8,967 bases of DNA from Candidatus Aenigmatarchaeota archaeon (GTDB lineage: Archaea; Aenigmatarchaeota; Aenigmatarchaeia; CG10238-14; SCSR01), in NCBI GenBank assembly GCA_030018055.1, contig JASEGN010000037.1, forward strand, positions 1 to 8,967. Direction: 5' to 3'. The notes beneath the pieces were generated by a model. The model made no database searches. It worked only from the letters and a program-made list of their open reading frames with translations, and was not told the origin of the DNA. Each line of letters begins with the position of its first letter. Position 1 is the stretch's first letter. A program made the translations under genes and the position numbers. This document shows, in pieces, positions 6,778-8,967 of the stretch.

Positions 6778-7655
6778 TCCCTCACACCATATTTTTTAGC
6801 CATATGTAAGTTAATTTTAAGAACAGCTTCTAATAGTTCTGGGTAATGATATTTCTTAACAAATTGAATGAATGCGAATAAGTCTTTCTCTAAACATTTT
6901 CCTCCAAATGCTAATCCATGAACACTTCCATACTTCCCTATCCTTGGGTCTAGAGCAGCAATATCCGCAACAATTTTTGAGTTAATACCGAGCTCCTTAC
7001 AAATGAGAAATATCTCGTTCCAATAAGAGATTTTCGTTGCAAGCATGCAGTTTGATGCATACTTAATCATCTCGGCTGTTTTTAAATCTACATTAAAAAC
7101 TGGGATTTTTAGGGGTTTGTAAATTTTCTTTAGCACCTCACCCGATTTCCTGTCAAACTCACCAATAACAATTCTATCTTCAGAAAAAAAGTCTCGTTTA
7201 AATAATGCATCATTAGTCCAGCTACGAGCAATTTCGGTAAGAAATTCTGGATTAACACATACACCAAAATCTTTACCTACCTTTTTTCTAGAATACTTTT
7301 CCAGAATTGGAATCACAACTTTCTCCGTAGTTAATGGAATCACAGTACTCTTAATAACAACTAGATAGTATCTTTTTATTTCTTTCAAAGCTTTAGCTAG
7401 GTTTTTACATGCATCCTTTATATAACTCAGATCTATCTTTCCCTTTTTTGTTGGAGTTGGTACTGAAATAAAAGCTATGTCTGTGCTGTTAACAAGGTCT
7501 CTAATATCAGTTGTTGCCTTTAATCGTTCATCTTTCAACTTCTTAACTCTCTTCTTATCTGTATCGTAAAATATTACATCATTGCCTATCTTTTCAAATC
7601 CTCTTCCAATTATGTACCCAACTACTCCACTCCCTACTATACCAATTCTTGCCAT
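6774..7655 (-). CDS. ugd: UDP-glucose 6-dehydrogenase, short form without the C-terminal UDP-binding domain
   Basis: This 293-residue protein has the NAD-binding GIVGSGVVG (5-13), SVPTPTKKGKIDLSYI (64-79), STVIP (103-107), NPEFLTE (135-141), AEMIKYASNCMLATKISYWNE (194-214, with K198 and N202), and GGKCLEKD with the catalytic C254. These are the active-site motifs of the UDP-glucose/GDP-mannose dehydrogenase family, which oxidises UDP-glucose twice to UDP-glucuronate using NAD. Typical enzymes have 400-450 residues. This one ends 39 residues after the catalytic Cys, so the third domain that holds the UDP part is absent. The stop is genuine, since it overlaps the GalU start as ATGA. Glu replaces the usual Pro in CxPKD. 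A TATA box 25 nt upstream makes it the first gene of the sugar operon with a leaderless start. A related sugar substrate remains possible. Confidence 0.87.
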   Translation of the reverse strand: MARIGIVGSGVVGYIIGRGFEKIGNDVIFYDTDKKRVKKLKDERLKATTDIRDLVNSTDIAFISVPTPTKKGKIDLSYIKDACKNLAKALKEIKRYYLVVIKSTVIPLTTEKVVIPILEKYSRKKVGKDFGVCVNPEFLTEIARSWTNDALFKRDFFSEDRIVIGEFDRKSGEVLKKIYKPLKIPVFNVDLKTAEMIKYASNCMLATKISYWNEIFLICKELGINSKIVADIAALDPRIGKYGSVHGLAFGGKCLEKDLFAFIQFVKKYHYPELLEAVLKINLHMAKKYGVRE

Positions 7656-7674
7656 CCTATCTAATTATGAGTGA

Positions 7675-7684
7675 GATTTAAAAG
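7675..7684 (-). promoter_or_regulatory. Archaeal TATA-box promoter of the nucleotide-sugar operon
   Basis: The minus strand reads CTTTTAAATC, centred about 25 nt before the ATG at 7655, with AT-rich DNA (TTTAA) upstream. The expected start of transcription coincides with the start codon, and no ribosome site precedes it, so the message is probably leaderless. The 63-nt gap 7656-7718 holds this box and the T-tracts after the upstream gene, with no room for another gene. Confidence 0.6.
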
Positions 7685-7704
7685 TTAAATTTTTACCTTA
7701 AGCT

Positions 7705-7718
7705 ACAAAACATAAAAA
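7705..7718 (-). terminator. Oligo-T terminator candidate after the surface-protein gene
   Basis: Directly after the TAA at 7719-7721 the minus strand reads TTTTTATGTTTTG, two T-runs with no hairpin. This fits archaeal intrinsic termination and would separate the surface-protein gene from the sugar operon, which has its own promoter downstream. Confidence 0.4.
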
Positions 7719-8967
7719 TTAAGATTTAAAGAAAAGTGATTTTAACCAGTTATAGATTGCTTGCAGTACTACAAAAATTGGATTAGGTCTTTCGACTGCA
7801 TGTCCAGTTATAGGCTGTTGCTCTGGCTTTTCCTTTACTTTAGGCTTTTCAGCTGTACAATTACTAATTATCCTTTCATCATGTAAAAGTAACAAGTGGG
7901 TTTTTGTTGTTAGGTTAAAGCTGAGCCTTACTTCCTCACTCTCATTTAAGTTTATAACCTTTCTCTCCAAGCTTTCTTGAATTTCAACAAGAGTAAAATT
8001 AGCAGGCAATTGACCATTTTTTATTATTGCGACCAGAGTATCATTCCTTACTTCACATGTTAAATTAGCCTCAACTTTAGGTAAAATTGGTAGTATGGTT
8101 ATGTTCTTTACAAGGTCTTCTTCATCTTTAATTCTAACCTTAAGAATGTATTCACCTGGCTCAGCGTCAAGTCTAATTCTATTTAGTAAGGTTAAGATAG
8201 TAGAATTTCCTGCTACAAGCGTTATTTCTCTTTGGTTTGCAGTCCAGGATTTTAACCATCTGCTACCTGTAAATCCCTCAGATATAATTTTTCTTCCAGA
8301 ATATACATAAGAGTAGGCTGTGAAGTTCTTGGTTATGTTATCTACATTCTCTATTCGTACAATAACTTGAAACCCCTCACCAACTCTTACCTGATCAGGG
8401 GCTGAGATAATCTCATATGTTTTGTGAAAAGTTTCTATGGGTCTAGTTGTTATATTTTTTTCTTTATAAACTGTTCTTATTTCTGGTGTTGGACACAGCC
8501 TTTCGTTCTTTCCAGTTATACTTAAATTGAGTGGAAACTCTATATACTTTTTATAACCTTCGCCACTTGGACTACATGTTCTTAGAGTTACCATATAATC
8601 GCTGGGTGAGTAATAGTTATTACAGTTTGGGTAAATGAAAAATGGAATGGAAAAATAGTAGGTTCTATTGTCTTCTAACTTCGCCTCAACAGAAAGATCT
8701 CCGCTACAATCAGCGTATTTGGTTATCTTATTCCAGCTAAGGTCAGCTACAATCCTCGAGCCACTTTTACCATATCCACCATAAACTAAAAATCTAATTT
8801 TATCGTAGCTGTAATAGGTTGAATTTAATTTAACCTGAAGGAAATTAAAACTGCCAAAGTTTGTTAGAGATGGGGCAGTTAAAATCTGTATTGGATTCTC
8901 AACCACTGTTATGTTTTTACAAGCAAAATTATCAGAATAATCTATTTCATTAACTGTTGAATTAATT
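7719..8967 (-). CDS. Secreted, sequon-rich cell-surface protein with C-terminal membrane anchor (5' end outside window)
   Basis: The frame is open without a stop from the TAA at 7719-7721 to the right edge, so the GTG at 8906 is an internal codon, not the start; 416 codons are visible. The first residues (STVNEIDYSDNFACKNITV) resemble the end of a CARDB-type adhesion repeat. Residues around SAPDQVRVGEGFQVIVRIEN begin another Ig-like beta domain ending near VKNITILP, and a third short strand-rich part follows. I count 16 N-x-S/T sequons, spread along the chain, and seven cysteines, both marks of an exported protein. The tail has a charged linker (KPKVKEKPEQQ), then ITGHAV and an amphipathic/hydrophobic stretch (IFVVLQAIYNWLKSLFF), a likely anchor in the membrane. 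No enzyme motif is seen. The adjacent glycan operon suggests it could be a glycosylation target, which is inference. Confidence 0.72.
   Translation of the reverse strand, partial: INSTVNEIDYSDNFACKNITVVENPIQILTAPSLTNFGSFNFLQVKLNSTYYSYDKIRFLVYGGYGKSGSRIVADLSWNKITKYADCSGDLSVEAKLEDNRTYYFSIPFFIYPNCNNYYSPSDYMVTLRTCSPSGEGYKKYIEFPLNLSITGKNERLCPTPEIRTVYKEKNITTRPIETFHKTYEIISAPDQVRVGEGFQVIVRIENVDNITKNFTAYSYVYSGRKIISEGFTGSRWLKSWTANQREITLVAGNSTILTLLNRIRLDAEPGEYILKVRIKDEEDLVKNITILPILPKVEANLTCEVRNDTLVAIIKNGQLPANFTLVEIQESLERKVINLNESEEVRLSFNLTTKTHLLLLHDERIISNCTAEKPKVKEKPEQQPITGHAVERPNPIFVVLQAIYNWLKSLFFKS

Noticed and set aside
8095..8310. Plus-strand 71-codon frame opposite the surface-protein gene
   Set aside because: It is antisense to an intact beta-rich secreted protein and has no motif, ribosome site or promoter support.
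8904..8906. GTG at 8906 as the start of the surface protein
   Set aside because: The frame stays open to the right edge with sensible secreted-protein sequence upstream (STVNEIDYSDNFACKN), and the GTG has no ribosome site or signal peptide after it.

Overview
The window looks like a piece of an AT-rich archaeal genome, probably of the DPANN type. Two promoters have archaeal TATA boxes about 25 nt upstream of an ATG, which suggests leaderless transcripts. Several genes overlap as ATGA, there is a UPF0104-type membrane protein, and a secreted protein ends with an ITGHAV motif beside a membrane-type helix, a pattern I associate with small-genome archaea. The lineage is inferred from style only. 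Every gene I can support is on the minus strand, so transcription runs from high to low coordinates.

Region 1 (7719 to the right edge) is the 3' part of a secreted or cell-surface protein. It has 16 N-glycosylation sequons in 416 visible residues and a C-terminal hydrophobic anchor. Its start lies outside the window.

Region 2 (1840-7655) is a compact six-gene operon for nucleotide-sugar synthesis and glycan handling. The order is UDP-glucose dehydrogenase (short form), GalU-type UTP-glucose-1-phosphate uridylyltransferase, a flippase-like polytopic membrane protein, a UDP-glucuronate decarboxylase-like enzyme, a 4-epimerase with a zinc-ribbon-like insertion, and another NAD-dependent epimerase broken by a single-base frameshift. 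Three of the junctions are 4-nt ATGA overlaps. GalU, Ugd and Uxs together would turn glucose-1-phosphate into UDP-glucose, UDP-glucuronate and UDP-xylose. The epimerases would diversify the sugars, and the membrane protein may act in lipid or glycan transport.

Region 3 (1-1839) is a separate transcription unit with its own promoter. It contains a 42-residue ribbon-helix-helix-like protein, a 456-residue two-motif LAGLIDADG protein with a C-terminal HTH-like region, and the first 92 codons of a CDP-paratose 2-epimerase-like enzyme. The start of that enzyme overlaps the end of the LAGLIDADG gene by 14 nt. This small DNA-binding protein plus LAGLIDADG pair, embedded in a sugar locus and translationally linked to a sugar enzyme, is the most unusual thing here. 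It may be a free-standing homing unit or a domesticated regulator resembling WhiA.

No RNA gene, CRISPR array, insertion sequence or long repeat was seen. No gene-free stretch exceeds about 70 bases.
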